From the NCBI RefSeq assembly GCF_001685355.1, contig NZ_CP016438.1, positions 7,440,001-7,504,000 of the forward strand: a stretch of 64,000 nucleotides of DNA, written 5' to 3'. A program made the position numbers and the translations under genes. Positions 36,956-45,168 of the stretch are shown piece after piece; within the stretch, counting starts at the first letter, position 1; every line of letters begins with the position of its first letter. Origin of the DNA: Streptomyces lincolnensis (GTDB lineage Bacteria; Actinomycetota; Actinomycetes; Streptomycetales; Streptomycetaceae). The notes beneath the pieces were generated by a model, which was not told the origin of the DNA, did no database searches, and was given only the letters and a program-made list of their open reading frames with translations.

Positions 36956-37051
36956 TCCGGTCCGCCGTCGGAAATTCCCGCTGATTGCAATAGAGTCACG
37001 GAACACGCGTCCATCGTCGACGTTTCACGGGGATTAAAGCGGAGGTCGGTC

Positions 37052-37747
37052 ATGCGTATTCCGGCGCACTCGGTATGCACGGCGATCCGGGACGACATCG
37101 TCGCGGGTGTCTACGAGCGCGGCAGCCGGCTCACCGAGGAACTGCTCGCGCGTCGCTACGGCGTCTCGCGCGTCCCCGTCCGGGAGGCCCTGCGCACGCT
37201 GGAGGCGGAGGGCTTCGTGGTGACCCGGCGGCACGCGGGCGCGTGCGTCGCGGAACCCACCGAGCAGGAGGGCGCCGACCTGCTGGAGATGCGCCTGCTC
37301 CTGGAACCGCTCGCCGCCTCCCGGGCCGCCCAGCGGCGCACCGAGGCCCATCTGAAGGTGCTGCGGGGCCTGGTCCGGCTCGGCCAGGAGCGGGCCAGGC
37401 GCGGCAACAGCGACGACCTGCGCTCGCTGGGCGGCTGGTTCCACGAGACGCTCGCCCAGGCCTCCGGCAGCCCCGCGATGTCCTCGATGCTCACCCAGCT
37501 GCGGCACAAGATCGCCTGGATGCACACGGTGGAGGCACCGGCCGATCCCGTGGAGTCCTGGGCGGAGCACGGCGCGATCGTGGACGCGGTGGCGCGCGGC
37601 GACGGGGACCGCGCACGCGCGATCACGGCCCTGCACACCGAACGCTCGACGGCCGCGCACCGCCTGCGGTTCGCCTCCGGCCCGGACCGCGCGGAGCGTG
37701 TGAGGAACTCGCAACATCCCGTAAACATGTCCGGCCTGCGGCATTAA
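37052..37747 (+). CDS. GntR/FadR-family transcriptional regulator
   Basis: A 231-residue regulator. The winged helix (about residues 5-70) has LTEELLARRYGVSRVPVREA, and the helical FCD effector domain (about 75-205) has conserved acidic and His residues (HETLAQASGSPAM, EHGAIVDAVARGD) that bind a metal-carboxylate ligand in this family. GGAGG (37041-37045) is six bases before the ATG at 37052. A frame starting at 36950 would run through the palindrome and promoter and is rejected. The target is unknown. It faces the ptsH gene across a block of three 22-bp repeats that might be its binding sites. Confidence 0.85.
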   Translation: MRIPAHSVCTAIRDDIVAGVYERGSRLTEELLARRYGVSRVPVREALRTLEAEGFVVTRRHAGACVAEPTEQEGADLLEMRLLLEPLAASRAAQRRTEAHLKVLRGLVRLGQERARRGNSDDLRSLGGWFHETLAQASGSPAMSSMLTQLRHKIAWMHTVEAPADPVESWAEHGAIVDAVARGDGDRARAITALHTERSTAAHRLRFASGPDRAERVRNSQHPVNMSGLRH

Positions 37748-37793
37748 CACGGGCGCCGTATACAAAGAGCAGGTAATTCGCGGGGGATTACTT

Positions 37794-37859
37794 CTGCTGC
37801 CCGTGAACGGAATATCTGCTGCCCGTGAGCGGGAAAGCGGCTGCCCGTGAACGGGAAAT
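37794..37859. repeat. Three 22-bp direct repeats, each containing an inverted repeat
   Basis: Units at 37794-37815, 37816-37837 and 37838-37859 share the core CTGCCCGTGAaCGGGAA. Within each, CCCGTGAACGGG (or a one-base variant) is an imperfect or perfect dyad. The 22-bp period puts the dyads on the same face of the helix. They lie between the GntR gene and the terminator of ptsH, downstream of both. Confidence 0.7.
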
Positions 37860-37860
37860 G

Positions 37861-37896
37861 CGAAGGGCCCGCCCGATAATTCGGACGAGCCCTTCG
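37861..37896. terminator. Terminator between the GntR gene and ptsH
   Basis: Arms CGAAGGGC (37861-37868) and GCCCTTCG (37889-37896) with an inner CCGA/TCGG pairing, between the convergent GntR and HPr genes. Confidence 0.7.
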
Positions 37897-37963
37897 GTGC
37901 TGCGGTACGGCGTCTTTCCTCAGCCGATCCAGCCGATCCAGCCGTTTCAGCCGGTCCAGCTGG

Positions 37964-38245
37964 TCAGACGGTCTCGGGGAGCTCCTCAAGCCCCTCGGAG
38001 ACCAGCTTCGCCAGACGGTCGAGGGCCACGTCCGCGCCCTCGGCGTCGGAGGCGAGGACGATCTCCTCGCCGCCCTGGGCGCCCAGGCCGAGAACGGCCA
38101 GCATGGAGGCCGCGTTGACGGGGTTGCCGTCGGCCTTGGCGATCGTCACCGGGATACCTGCGGCCGTGGCGGCCCGGACGAAGATGGAAGCGGGGCGGGC
38201 GTGGAGGCCCTCGGCCCAGCCGACGTTGACGCGGCGCTCAGCCAT
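37964..38245 (-). CDS. ptsH: Phosphocarrier protein HPr of the PTS
   Basis: A 93-residue HPr. The active-site His15 is in GLHARPAS and the regulatory-type Ser47 is in AASMLAV, so the protein can relay phosphate from enzyme I to sugar-specific EIIA proteins. Length and motif order are standard. The start is the ATG at 38245, with AAGGG about nine bases upstream. A near-perfect DasR operator lies 25-40 bases upstream of the start, matching the known control of the Streptomyces general PTS genes by the N-acetylglucosamine-responsive regulator DasR. Confidence 0.95.
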   Translation of the reverse strand: MAERRVNVGWAEGLHARPASIFVRAATAAGIPVTIAKADGNPVNAASMLAVLGLGAQGGEEIVLASDAEGADVALDRLAKLVSEGLEELPETV

Positions 38246-38269
38246 GTGATGCTGCCCTTCGGTGTTCAG

Positions 38270-38285
38270 GGTTGTCTAGACCAGT
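38270..38285 (-). promoter_or_regulatory. DasR-responsive element (dre) of ptsH
   Basis: On the minus strand ACTGGTCTAGACAACC matches 14 of 16 bases of the dre consensus ACTGGTCTAGACCACT. Its distance from the ptsH start (25 bases) suits repression by DasR, relieved by glucosamine-6-phosphate. Confidence 0.85.
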
Positions 38286-38420
38286 GTTCCACAACGTGAA
38301 GCGTGCCCGGAGGGGTGCTCGACCCCTCCGGGTGTGACTGTCGAACCGCGGCCTCGGTCCGACAGCCGTCCTCCAGACTGCCTCGCGCCGTTGTCGGACG
38401 CGAGCCGTACTCTGGGGCCC

Positions 38421-41336
38421 ATGCAGACCTCGCCGGACCGGCACGAGTACCCCGCCCATTGGGAGGCCGACGTGGTGCTGCGCGACGGGGGTACCGCGCG
38501 CGTCAGGCCCATCACCGTCGATGACGCCGATCGCCTCGTCAGCTTCTACGAGCAGGTGTCGGACGAGTCGAAGTACTACCGCTTCTTCGCGCCCTACCCG
38601 CGCCTGTCCGCCAAGGACGTCCACCGCTTCACGCACCACGACTTCGTGGACAGGGTGGGACTCGCGGCCACCATCGGCGGCGAGTTCATCGCCACCGTAC
38701 GCTACGACCGCATCGGCGCCGACGGAATGCCCGCGTCCGCTCCCGCCGACGAGGCCGAGGTCGCCTTCCTCGTCCAGGACGCCCACCAGGGGCGCGGGGT
38801 CGCCTCCGCCCTCCTCGAACACATCGGGGCCGTCGCGCGCGAGCGCGGCATCCGCCGCTTCGCGGCCGAGGTGCTGCCCGCCAACAGCAAGATGATCAAG
38901 GTGTTCACCGACGCCGGCTACACCCAGAAGCGCAGCTTCGAGGACGGCGTCGTCCGCCTGGAGTTCGATCTGGAGCCGACGGACCGCTCGCTCGCCGTGC
39001 AGTACGCGCGCGAACAGCGCGCCGAGGCGCGGTCCGTGCAGCGACTGCTCAGCCCCGGCTCCGTCGCCGTGGTCGGCGTCGGCCGCTCGCCCGGCGGCGT
39101 GGGCCGCAGCGTCCTCGGCAACATCCGGGACGCCGGGTTCACGGGCCGGCTGTACGCCGTGAACAAGGGCCTGCCCGAGGAGCAGAAGGAACTGGACGGG
39201 GTCCCCGCGTACCGCTCGGTGCGGGACATCGGGGAGCCCGTAGACCTCGCCGTCGTCGCCGTCCCGGCGGAGCGCGTCCCCGAGGTCGTCGCCGAGTGCG
39301 GCAGGCACGGCGTGCAGGGACTCGTCGTCCTGTCCGCCGGGTACGCCGAGAGCGGCCCCGAGGGACGCGAGCGCCAGCGGGAACTCGTCCGGCACGCGCG
39401 CGCGTACGGCATGCGCATCATCGGCCCGAACGCCTTCGGCGTCATCAACACCTCCGCGGACGTACGGCTGAACGCCTCCCTGGCCCCGGAGATGCCCCGC
39501 CCGGGCCGGACCGGTCTGTTCTCCCAGTCCGGCGCCATCGGCATCGCCCTGCTGTCCCGGCTGCACCGCCGCGGCGGCGGTGTCACCGGCGTGACCGGCG
39601 TGTCCACCTTCGTCTCCGCCGGCAACCGGGCCGACGTCTCCGGCAACGACGTCCTTCAGTACTGGTACGACGACCCCGACACCGACGTCGTCCTCATGTA
39701 CCTGGAGTCCATCGGCAACCCGCGCAAGTTCACCCGCCTCGCCCGGCGTACGGCGGCGGCGAAGCCGCTGGTCGTGGTGCAGGGCGCCGGTTCCGCCCCG
39801 CAGGGACACGCCGTCCGGGCGACCCGGCTGCCCCATGCCACGGTCTCCGCGCTGCTGCGGCAGGCCGGGGTGATCCGGGTCGAGACGATCACGGAGCTGG
39901 TGGACACGGGCCTGCTGCTCGCCCGGCAGCCGCTGCCCGGCGGGGCGCGGGTGGCGATCCTCGGGAACTCCGAGTCGCTGGGCCTGCTGACCTACGACGC
40001 GTGCCTGTCCGAAGGGCTCAGGCCGCTGCGGCCGCTGGACCTGACCACCGGTGCCTCGCCCGAGGACTTCCACGGCGCGCTGTCGCAGGCCCTGGCCGAC
40101 GACGCCTGCGATGCCGTGGTGGTCACCGCGATACCGGCGGTGGGGTCGGGGACGGCCGGGGACGCGGCACTGGCCGAGGCCCTGAGTTCGGCGGCCGAGC
40201 GGGTGCCGGGCAAGCCGGTGCTCGTCGTGCACGTCGAGTTCGGAGGACTCGCGGAGGCACTGTCGGCCGCGACCAGCACCGCACCGCAGCCGGGCGCGAG
40301 CGGACCGAAGCCACGCGCGGGCGAACCCGGCACCGCAAGCCCGGCCGGTTCCTCCGGCAGCCCGTCCGGCCCCCCTCCCTCAGGCACCGGAGCCGCTGCC
40401 CGCCCCTTCTTCCGCCTCGACGCGCCCCGACCCGCCGCCGACGCCCCGGACGAGTCCGCCGTCGAGAACCGCTCCCGGCTCATCCCCGCCTACCCCGCCG
40501 CCGAGCGCGCCGTACGGGCCCTGTCCGAAGTGGTCCGGTACGCGCAGTGGCGGCGCGACGCCGCCGAGCCCGGAAAGGTGCCCGAGTACGAGGACATCGA
40601 CGAGAACGGCGCCGCCGAGCTGATCGACGGCCTGCTGACGCGCGGCCAGGGCCTCACCCTCGGCACCGACGAGACCTGCGAACTGCTCGGGAAGTACGGC
40701 GTCCAGGTGCACCGCGCCCTGCCCGCGCCCACCCCCCACGCCGCCGCCGACGCCGCCCGCACCCTCGGCTACCCGGTCGCCCTCAAGGCCACCGCCCCGC
40801 ACCTCAGGCACCGCGCCGACCTGGGCGGCGTACGCCTCGACCTCGCGGACGAGGAACAACTGCGGCGGGCGTACGCCGAGTTGACCGACCTGTTCGGGAA
40901 GCCGGAGGAGCTGCGGCCGGTGGTGCAGCGGATGGCACCGCGGGGAGTCGACACCGTCGTCCGGGCCGTCATCGACCCGGCGGCCGGGGCAGTGCTGTCG
41001 TTCGGACTCGCCGGGGCCGCCTCCCAGTTGCTCGGCGACATGGCCCACCGTCTCGTCCCGGTCACCGACCGGGAGGCGACCTCCCTTATCCGGTCGATCC
41101 GGACGGCGCCGCTGCTGTTCGGCTGGCGCGGCTCCACCCCGGTCGACACACCTGCCCTGGAGGAACTGCTGCTGCGGGTGTCCCGCCTGGTCGACGACCA
41201 CCCGGAGGTCGTCGCGGCCACCCTGGAACCGGTGGTCGTCGCCCCGCACGGCCTGAGCGTCCTCGGCGCCTCGGTCCGCCTGGCACCCCCGCCCGCCCGC
41301 GACGACCTGGGCCCGCGCACCCTTCCCGCCTACTAG
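38421..41336 (+). CDS. Protein acetyltransferase with N-terminal GNAT and C-terminal acyl-CoA-ligase (ADP-forming) domains, PatA-like
   Basis: A 971-residue two-part protein. Residues about 18-195 are a GNAT acetyltransferase (acetyl-CoA-binding loop HQGRGVAS). From about 205 to 600 come the CoA-binding and ligase domains of NDP-forming acyl-CoA synthetases (LLSPGSVAVVGVGRSPGGVG, GLFSQSGAIGIALL). A Pro/Gly/Ala linker (about 615-665) leads to an ATP-grasp-like domain (about 745-970). This GNAT-first order is the reverse of Salmonella Pat and matches the S. lividans PatA described as acetylating an acetoacetyl-CoA synthetase. It therefore probably controls acyl-CoA synthetases by lysine acetylation, with the ligase part as sensor. 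The ATG at 38421 fits domain limits; TACTCT just upstream may be a leaderless -10. Confidence 0.85.
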   Translation: MQTSPDRHEYPAHWEADVVLRDGGTARVRPITVDDADRLVSFYEQVSDESKYYRFFAPYPRLSAKDVHRFTHHDFVDRVGLAATIGGEFIATVRYDRIGADGMPASAPADEAEVAFLVQDAHQGRGVASALLEHIGAVARERGIRRFAAEVLPANSKMIKVFTDAGYTQKRSFEDGVVRLEFDLEPTDRSLAVQYAREQRAEARSVQRLLSPGSVAVVGVGRSPGGVGRSVLGNIRDAGFTGRLYAVNKGLPEEQKELDGVPAYRSVRDIGEPVDLAVVAVPAERVPEVVAECGRHGVQGLVVLSAGYAESGPEGRERQRELVRHARAYGMRIIGPNAFGVINTSADVRLNASLAPEMPRPGRTGLFSQSGAIGIALLSRLHRRGGGVTGVTGVSTFVSAGNRADVSGNDVLQYWYDDPDTDVVLMYLESIGNPRKFTRLARRTAAAKPLVVVQGAGSAPQGHAVRATRLPHATVSALLRQAGVIRVETITELVDTGLLLARQPLPGGARVAILGNSESLGLLTYDACLSEGLRPLRPLDLTTGASPEDFHGALSQALADDACDAVVVTAIPAVGSGTAGDAALAEALSSAAERVPGKPVLVVHVEFGGLAEALSAATSTAPQPGASGPKPRAGEPGTASPAGSSGSPSGPPPSGTGAAARPFFRLDAPRPAADAPDESAVENRSRLIPAYPAAERAVRALSEVVRYAQWRRDAAEPGKVPEYEDIDENGAAELIDGLLTRGQGLTLGTDETCELLGKYGVQVHRALPAPTPHAAADAARTLGYPVALKATAPHLRHRADLGGVRLDLADEEQLRRAYAELTDLFGKPEELRPVVQRMAPRGVDTVVRAVIDPAAGAVLSFGLAGAASQLLGDMAHRLVPVTDREATSLIRSIRTAPLLFGWRGSTPVDTPALEELLLRVSRLVDDHPEVVAATLEPVVVAPHGLSVLGASVRLAPPPARDDLGPRTLPAY

Positions 41337-41419
41337 CCCACCGCGGCCGGGACCGCGAGCCTTCCGGGTTGCCCCTGACTGGCCCGGAGCGGCCTTACCC
41401 GGGGCTTAGGATGGACGTC

Positions 41420-42007
41420 ATGGCCAAGACCAGTACGACGACCCAGGGGCTGCGAGCGGCGATCGAGCGCAGCGGCTACTACCCGGCCCTCGTGGCCGAG
41501 GCGGTGGAGGCCGCCGTGGGCGGCGAGCCCATCCGGTCGTACCTGGTCCACCAGGAGACGACGTTCGACCAGAACGAGGTGCGGCGGCATGTGACCGTCC
41601 TCGTCCTCACCGGCAACCGCTTCATCGTCAGCCACACCGACGAGCAGGCCGCGGACACCACCTCCCCGACGCCGTACGCCACCACCTCCACCGAGTCGGT
41701 CAAGATCGGCCGGATCTCCTCGGTCGTGGTCAGCCGGGTCGTCGCCAACCCGGAGCAGTACCAGCCGGGCTCCCTGCCCCGCGAGGTCGTGCTCACCATC
41801 GGCTGGGGAGCCGTCTCCCGCATCGACCTGGAGCCCGCCGCCTGCGGCGACCCCAACTGCGAGGCCGACCACGGCTACACCGGAAGCTCGACGGCGGACG
41901 ACCTGAGCCTGCGCGTGAGCGAGGCCGGGGACGGCCCGGAGACGGTGCGCCAGGCGCTCGTCTTCGCACAGGCCATCTCCGAGGCGACCGCGGACGTCAC
42001 CCGCTGA
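41420..42007 (+). CDS. DUF5998-family protein
   Basis: A 195-residue conserved actinobacterial protein of unknown function. It has an N-terminal helical part (TQGLRAAIERSGYYPALVAE), then beta-strand-rich sequence (RHVTVLVLTGNRFIVSHTDE), and a CGDPNCEADHGY element near residue 150 that could bind a metal. I chose the ATG at 41420; TAGGAT ends 7 bases before it, suggesting a leaderless transcript. The ATG at 41411 lies inside that element. Its stop overlaps the next start by one base (TGATG), so it is coupled to the alkaline-phosphatase-fold gene. Confidence 0.75.
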   Translation: MAKTSTTTQGLRAAIERSGYYPALVAEAVEAAVGGEPIRSYLVHQETTFDQNEVRRHVTVLVLTGNRFIVSHTDEQAADTTSPTPYATTSTESVKIGRISSVVVSRVVANPEQYQPGSLPREVVLTIGWGAVSRIDLEPAACGDPNCEADHGYTGSSTADDLSLRVSEAGDGPETVRQALVFAQAISEATADVTR

Positions 42008-43209
42008 TGGCGCAGCCCGCCTCCGCCTGGGACCAGCACCCGGAACCCCTCGCCCCCGACTCCGCACCCGTCCCCGCGTACGGCACCGGCTCCCTCGCCG
42101 ACCTGCTGCCCACCCTGGCCGCCGGTATGGCCGTACCGGACATGACCGCCACGATCCGGGAGCTCACACCCGCCGACCGGAACTGCGTGTTCCTGATCGA
42201 CGGGCTCGGCTGGGAGCAGCTCAAGGCGCACCCGGACGAGGCGCCCTTCATGACCTCCCTGCTGAGCAGCTCACGCGGCGGCACCGGGCAGCCGCTCACC
42301 ACCGGCTTCCCGGCGACCACCGCGACCTCCCTCGCCTCGGTCGGCACCGGACTGCCGCCGGGCGCCCACGGACTGCCCGGCTACACCGTCCGCAACCCGG
42401 ACACCGGCGAGCTGATGAACCAGCTGCGCTGGCAGCCCTGGACCTCGCCGGCCGCCTGGCAGCCGTACCCCACGGTCTTCCAGCTCGCCGACCGGGCGGG
42501 CGTGCACGCAGCCCAGGTCTCGGCGCCCACCTTCGAGAACACCCCGCTGACCAAGGTCGCGCTCAGTGGCGGCACCTTCCACGGCCGGCTGACCGGCGAG
42601 GACCGCATGGATCTGGCGGCCGAGCAACTGGCCGCCGGTGACCGGTCCCTCGTCTACACGTACTACGCCGAGGTCGACGGCGCGGGCCACCGCTTCGGCG
42701 TCGACTCCGACACCTGGCGCGGCCGGCTCATGTACGTCGACCGGCTGGTCCAGCGGCTGGCCGAGCAACTCCCGCCGCGCACCGCCCTCTACGTCACCGC
42801 CGACCACGGCATGATCGACGTCCCCTTCGACGAGCAGCACCGCATCGACTTCGACGAGGACTGGGAACTGCGCGCCGGAGTCGCCCTGCTGGGCGGCGAG
42901 GGCCGCGCCCGCCACGTCTACGCGGTACCGGGCGCCTCGAACGACGTCCTCACCTGCTGGCGCGAGGTCATCGGCGAGCAGTTCTGGGTCGCCTCGCGTG
43001 ACGAGGCAATCGCGGCCGGCTGGTTCGGGCCGCCCGACCGGGTCGAACGCCGGGTGTACGACCGTATCGGCGACGTGGTCGCCGCCGCCCGCGACGACGT
43101 GCTGATCATCGCCTCCGAGCGGGAGCCCAAGGAGTCGGCGATGGTCGGCAACCACGGTTCGATGACCCCTGCCGAGCAACTGGTCCCGCTGCTCGAAGTA
43201 CGCTCCTGA
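42007..43209 (+). CDS. Alkaline-phosphatase-superfamily enzyme (nucleotide pyrophosphatase/phosphodiesterase-like)
   Basis: A 400-residue metalloenzyme. The superfamily signatures are VFLIDGLGWEQL (first metal-binding Asp), the nucleophile Thr in PLTTGFPATTATSLASVGTG, YYAEVDGAGHRFG (Asp and His ligands) and VTADHGMIDV (Asp-His ligands). It probably hydrolyses a phosphodiester or phosphomonoester; the substrate is not predictable. No signal peptide is visible, so it is likely cytoplasmic. It is translationally coupled to the DUF5998 gene and followed 48 bases later by thymidine kinase. Confidence 0.85.
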   Translation: MAQPASAWDQHPEPLAPDSAPVPAYGTGSLADLLPTLAAGMAVPDMTATIRELTPADRNCVFLIDGLGWEQLKAHPDEAPFMTSLLSSSRGGTGQPLTTGFPATTATSLASVGTGLPPGAHGLPGYTVRNPDTGELMNQLRWQPWTSPAAWQPYPTVFQLADRAGVHAAQVSAPTFENTPLTKVALSGGTFHGRLTGEDRMDLAAEQLAAGDRSLVYTYYAEVDGAGHRFGVDSDTWRGRLMYVDRLVQRLAEQLPPRTALYVTADHGMIDVPFDEQHRIDFDEDWELRAGVALLGGEGRARHVYAVPGASNDVLTCWREVIGEQFWVASRDEAIAAGWFGPPDRVERRVYDRIGDVVAAARDDVLIIASEREPKESAMVGNHGSMTPAEQLVPLLEVRS

Positions 43210-43257
43210 CGCCTGCGGGCCGCCCCCTCCACCCGACCGAAAGGTGCTCGACCCACC

Positions 43258-43905
43258 ATGCCCGAGCTGGTGTTCTTCTCCGGAACGATGGACTGCGGGA
43301 AGTCGACCCTGGCTCTCCAGATCGAACACAACCGCTCGGCGCGCGGCCTCACGGGCATGATCTTCACGCGTGACGACCGGGCCGGCGAGGGCAAGCTGTC
43401 CTCACGGCTCGGCCTGGTCACGGACGCGGTCGAGGTCGAGGACGGCCAGGACCTGTACGCCTATCTCGTCGACCATCTCTCCCAGGGCCGACGCGCGGAC
43501 TACGTGATCGCGGACGAGGCGCAGTTCCTCGCGCCGGAGCAGATCGACCAGCTCGCCCGCGTGGTCGACGACCTGGCCCTGGACGTCTTCGCCTTCGGTA
43601 TCACCACCGACTTCCGCTCCAAGCTGTTCCCCGGCTCCCAGCGCCTGGTGGAACTGGCCGACCGCGTCGAGGTCCTCCAGGTCGAGGCCCTGTGCTGGTG
43701 CGGTGCCCGCGCCACGCACAACGCCCGCACGATAGGCGGCGCGATGGTGGTCGAGGGCGCCCAGGTCGTCGTCGGGGACGTCGACCAGGGCGACGACATC
43801 GGCTACGAGGTCCTGTGCCGCCGGCACCACAGCCGCCGCATGACCGCGGCGACCGCCCACGCGGCGGCCCTGTCCCCGGACGTCCTGCCGGTCTCGTCGT
43901 CCTGA
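43258..43905 (+). CDS. tdk: Thymidine kinase (type II)
   Basis: A 215-residue salvage enzyme. The P-loop GTMDCGKST (residues 9-17), the Walker B-like DEAQF (about 85-89) and a C-terminal zinc lasso with CWCG (about 144) and CRRHH (about 186) are the hallmarks of the type II family. It phosphorylates thymidine to dTMP. The start is the ATG at 43258, downstream of a poorly placed AAAGG. It lies at the end of the DUF5998-phosphatase-tdk group and faces the convergent VOC gene; the 75-base gap between them has repeated GCGGAGCCGGG but no clean hairpin. Confidence 0.88.
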   Translation: MPELVFFSGTMDCGKSTLALQIEHNRSARGLTGMIFTRDDRAGEGKLSSRLGLVTDAVEVEDGQDLYAYLVDHLSQGRRADYVIADEAQFLAPEQIDQLARVVDDLALDVFAFGITTDFRSKLFPGSQRLVELADRVEVLQVEALCWCGARATHNARTIGGAMVVEGAQVVVGDVDQGDDIGYEVLCRRHHSRRMTAATAHAAALSPDVLPVSSS

Positions 43906-43980
43906 GCGGAGCCGGGTCGGCCCAGCGGAGCCGGGCCGCGGCTCACCGCCAACAGCTCGCCGTACGCCCCCTGTTCGGAC

Positions 43981-44799
43981 TCAGGGCGAGGGCGAGTGTG
44001 AGACCGGTTCGAGCAGGGAGAAACGGGCGCCTTCCGGGTCGGAGACCGTGGTGACGCGGCCGTAGGGGGTGTCGTGGGGCGGCTTGAGGACGTGGCCGCC
44101 GAGGTCCGTGAGACGGGTGACCGCGTCGTCCGTGTCGGAGACCTGGAAGTAGGTGATCCAGTGGGGGCCGCGGTCGCGGGGGAGCTCGGTGCCGACGCCG
44201 TGGATGGCGGCGACGGGGCGGTCGCCGACGCGGAGGGTGACGCGGTCGGCGTCGGTGGAGGCGGCGGATTCCTCCTCGTAGCCGAACACCGTCTCGTAGA
44301 ACTTGGCGACGCCGGCGGCCTCGAAGGTCAGCAGCTCGTGCCAGGCCGGTGTGCCCGGCACCCCGAAGACGGCCGTGCCCCGGTGGGCCGCCGCCTGCCA
44401 CACGCCGAACACCGCGCCCGAGGGGTCCGAACCGATCACCAGCCGCCCGGCCTCGTCGGCGTCCACCGGCCCCACCCCGATCGTGCCACCGCACAGCCGT
44501 ACCGACTCGGCCGTCAGATCCACGTCGTCCGAGGCGAGATACGGCGTCCAGGCCACGGGGAGATGCCGGTCGGGCGGCAGCTGGCCGATGCCGGCCACCT
44601 CGTGCCCGTCGAGCAGCGCCCGCACATAGGGGCCCAGTTGCCGCGGCCCCGGCACGAACTCCCAGCCGAACAGCGCTCCGTAGAACTCCTGGGTGGCAGC
44701 CATCCCGTGCACCATCAGGCTCACCCAGCAGGGCGAGCCGGGCGCATGCCGCACGTGCGTCTCGCCGTTCGGGCCTGCCGACCCCCTTGCCTCGGTCAT
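43981..44799 (-). CDS. VOC-family (glyoxalase/bleomycin-resistance fold) two-domain protein
   Basis: A 272-residue protein made of two VOC modules (about residues 20-130 and 145-262), each beginning with a conserved W-x-x-L..-F/Y start (CWVSLMVHG...FYGALFGWEF; AWHELLTFEA...FYETVFGYEE). Several metal-ligand positions of true glyoxalases are not obvious, so a catalytic role is uncertain. Members of this type are often annotated as hydroxylases without proof. The ATG at 44799 has GGAGAGAGGG immediately upstream. It is probably monocistronic. Confidence 0.8.
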   Translation of the reverse strand: MTEARGSAGPNGETHVRHAPGSPCWVSLMVHGMAATQEFYGALFGWEFVPGPRQLGPYVRALLDGHEVAGIGQLPPDRHLPVAWTPYLASDDVDLTAESVRLCGGTIGVGPVDADEAGRLVIGSDPSGAVFGVWQAAAHRGTAVFGVPGTPAWHELLTFEAAGVAKFYETVFGYEEESAASTDADRVTLRVGDRPVAAIHGVGTELPRDRGPHWITYFQVSDTDDAVTRLTDLGGHVLKPPHDTPYGRVTTVSDPEGARFSLLEPVSHSPSP

Positions 44800-45168
44800 T
44801 GTCCCTCTCTCCCGGCCTCTCGCGGTGGCCGTCTCGCTTCGCTTCCGACTGACGGACCCCCGTGCTCACGGACTCGTGCCGATGCTCGCACCACCCGCCT
44901 CGCCGAGCCCTCCGGGCGCGCCGCCCGAGCGACGCCCACTGCGCCGGGCGTGCACCGCCGGCGCTCATTGTCCTGACGGAACGCCGGACACGCCCCGGAA
45001 GAATGCCCGCCGTGTGCGTTCCCGTCCGTTTCCGCCCGGTGGCCGACGGGTGTCGATCGGTTGTACAGCATGTGCCCGGTCCCGTACGCCTCGTGATCGG
45101 GCCTGCCCGGCCGAGCAGAGTAGCCGGACATGGACGGTGCGGCCACCCCGTGCGCAAGGATGGTGGCC
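44800..45168. other. 369-base divergent spacer
   Basis: This spacer lies between the VOC gene (-) and the sulfurtransferase gene (+). TTGTAC (45061-45066) is a weak -35 toward the sulfurtransferase, with no convincing -10. AAGGA (45156-45160) is the ribosome-binding site. I found no gene, repeat or operator. Confidence 0.4.

Noticed and set aside
36950..37051. Earlier ATG for the GntR regulator
   Set aside because: That ATG is part of a palindrome and precedes the likely -10; GGAGG supports the ATG at 37052.
37794..37859. CRISPR array
   Set aside because: Only three contiguous repeats with no spacers and no cas genes nearby.
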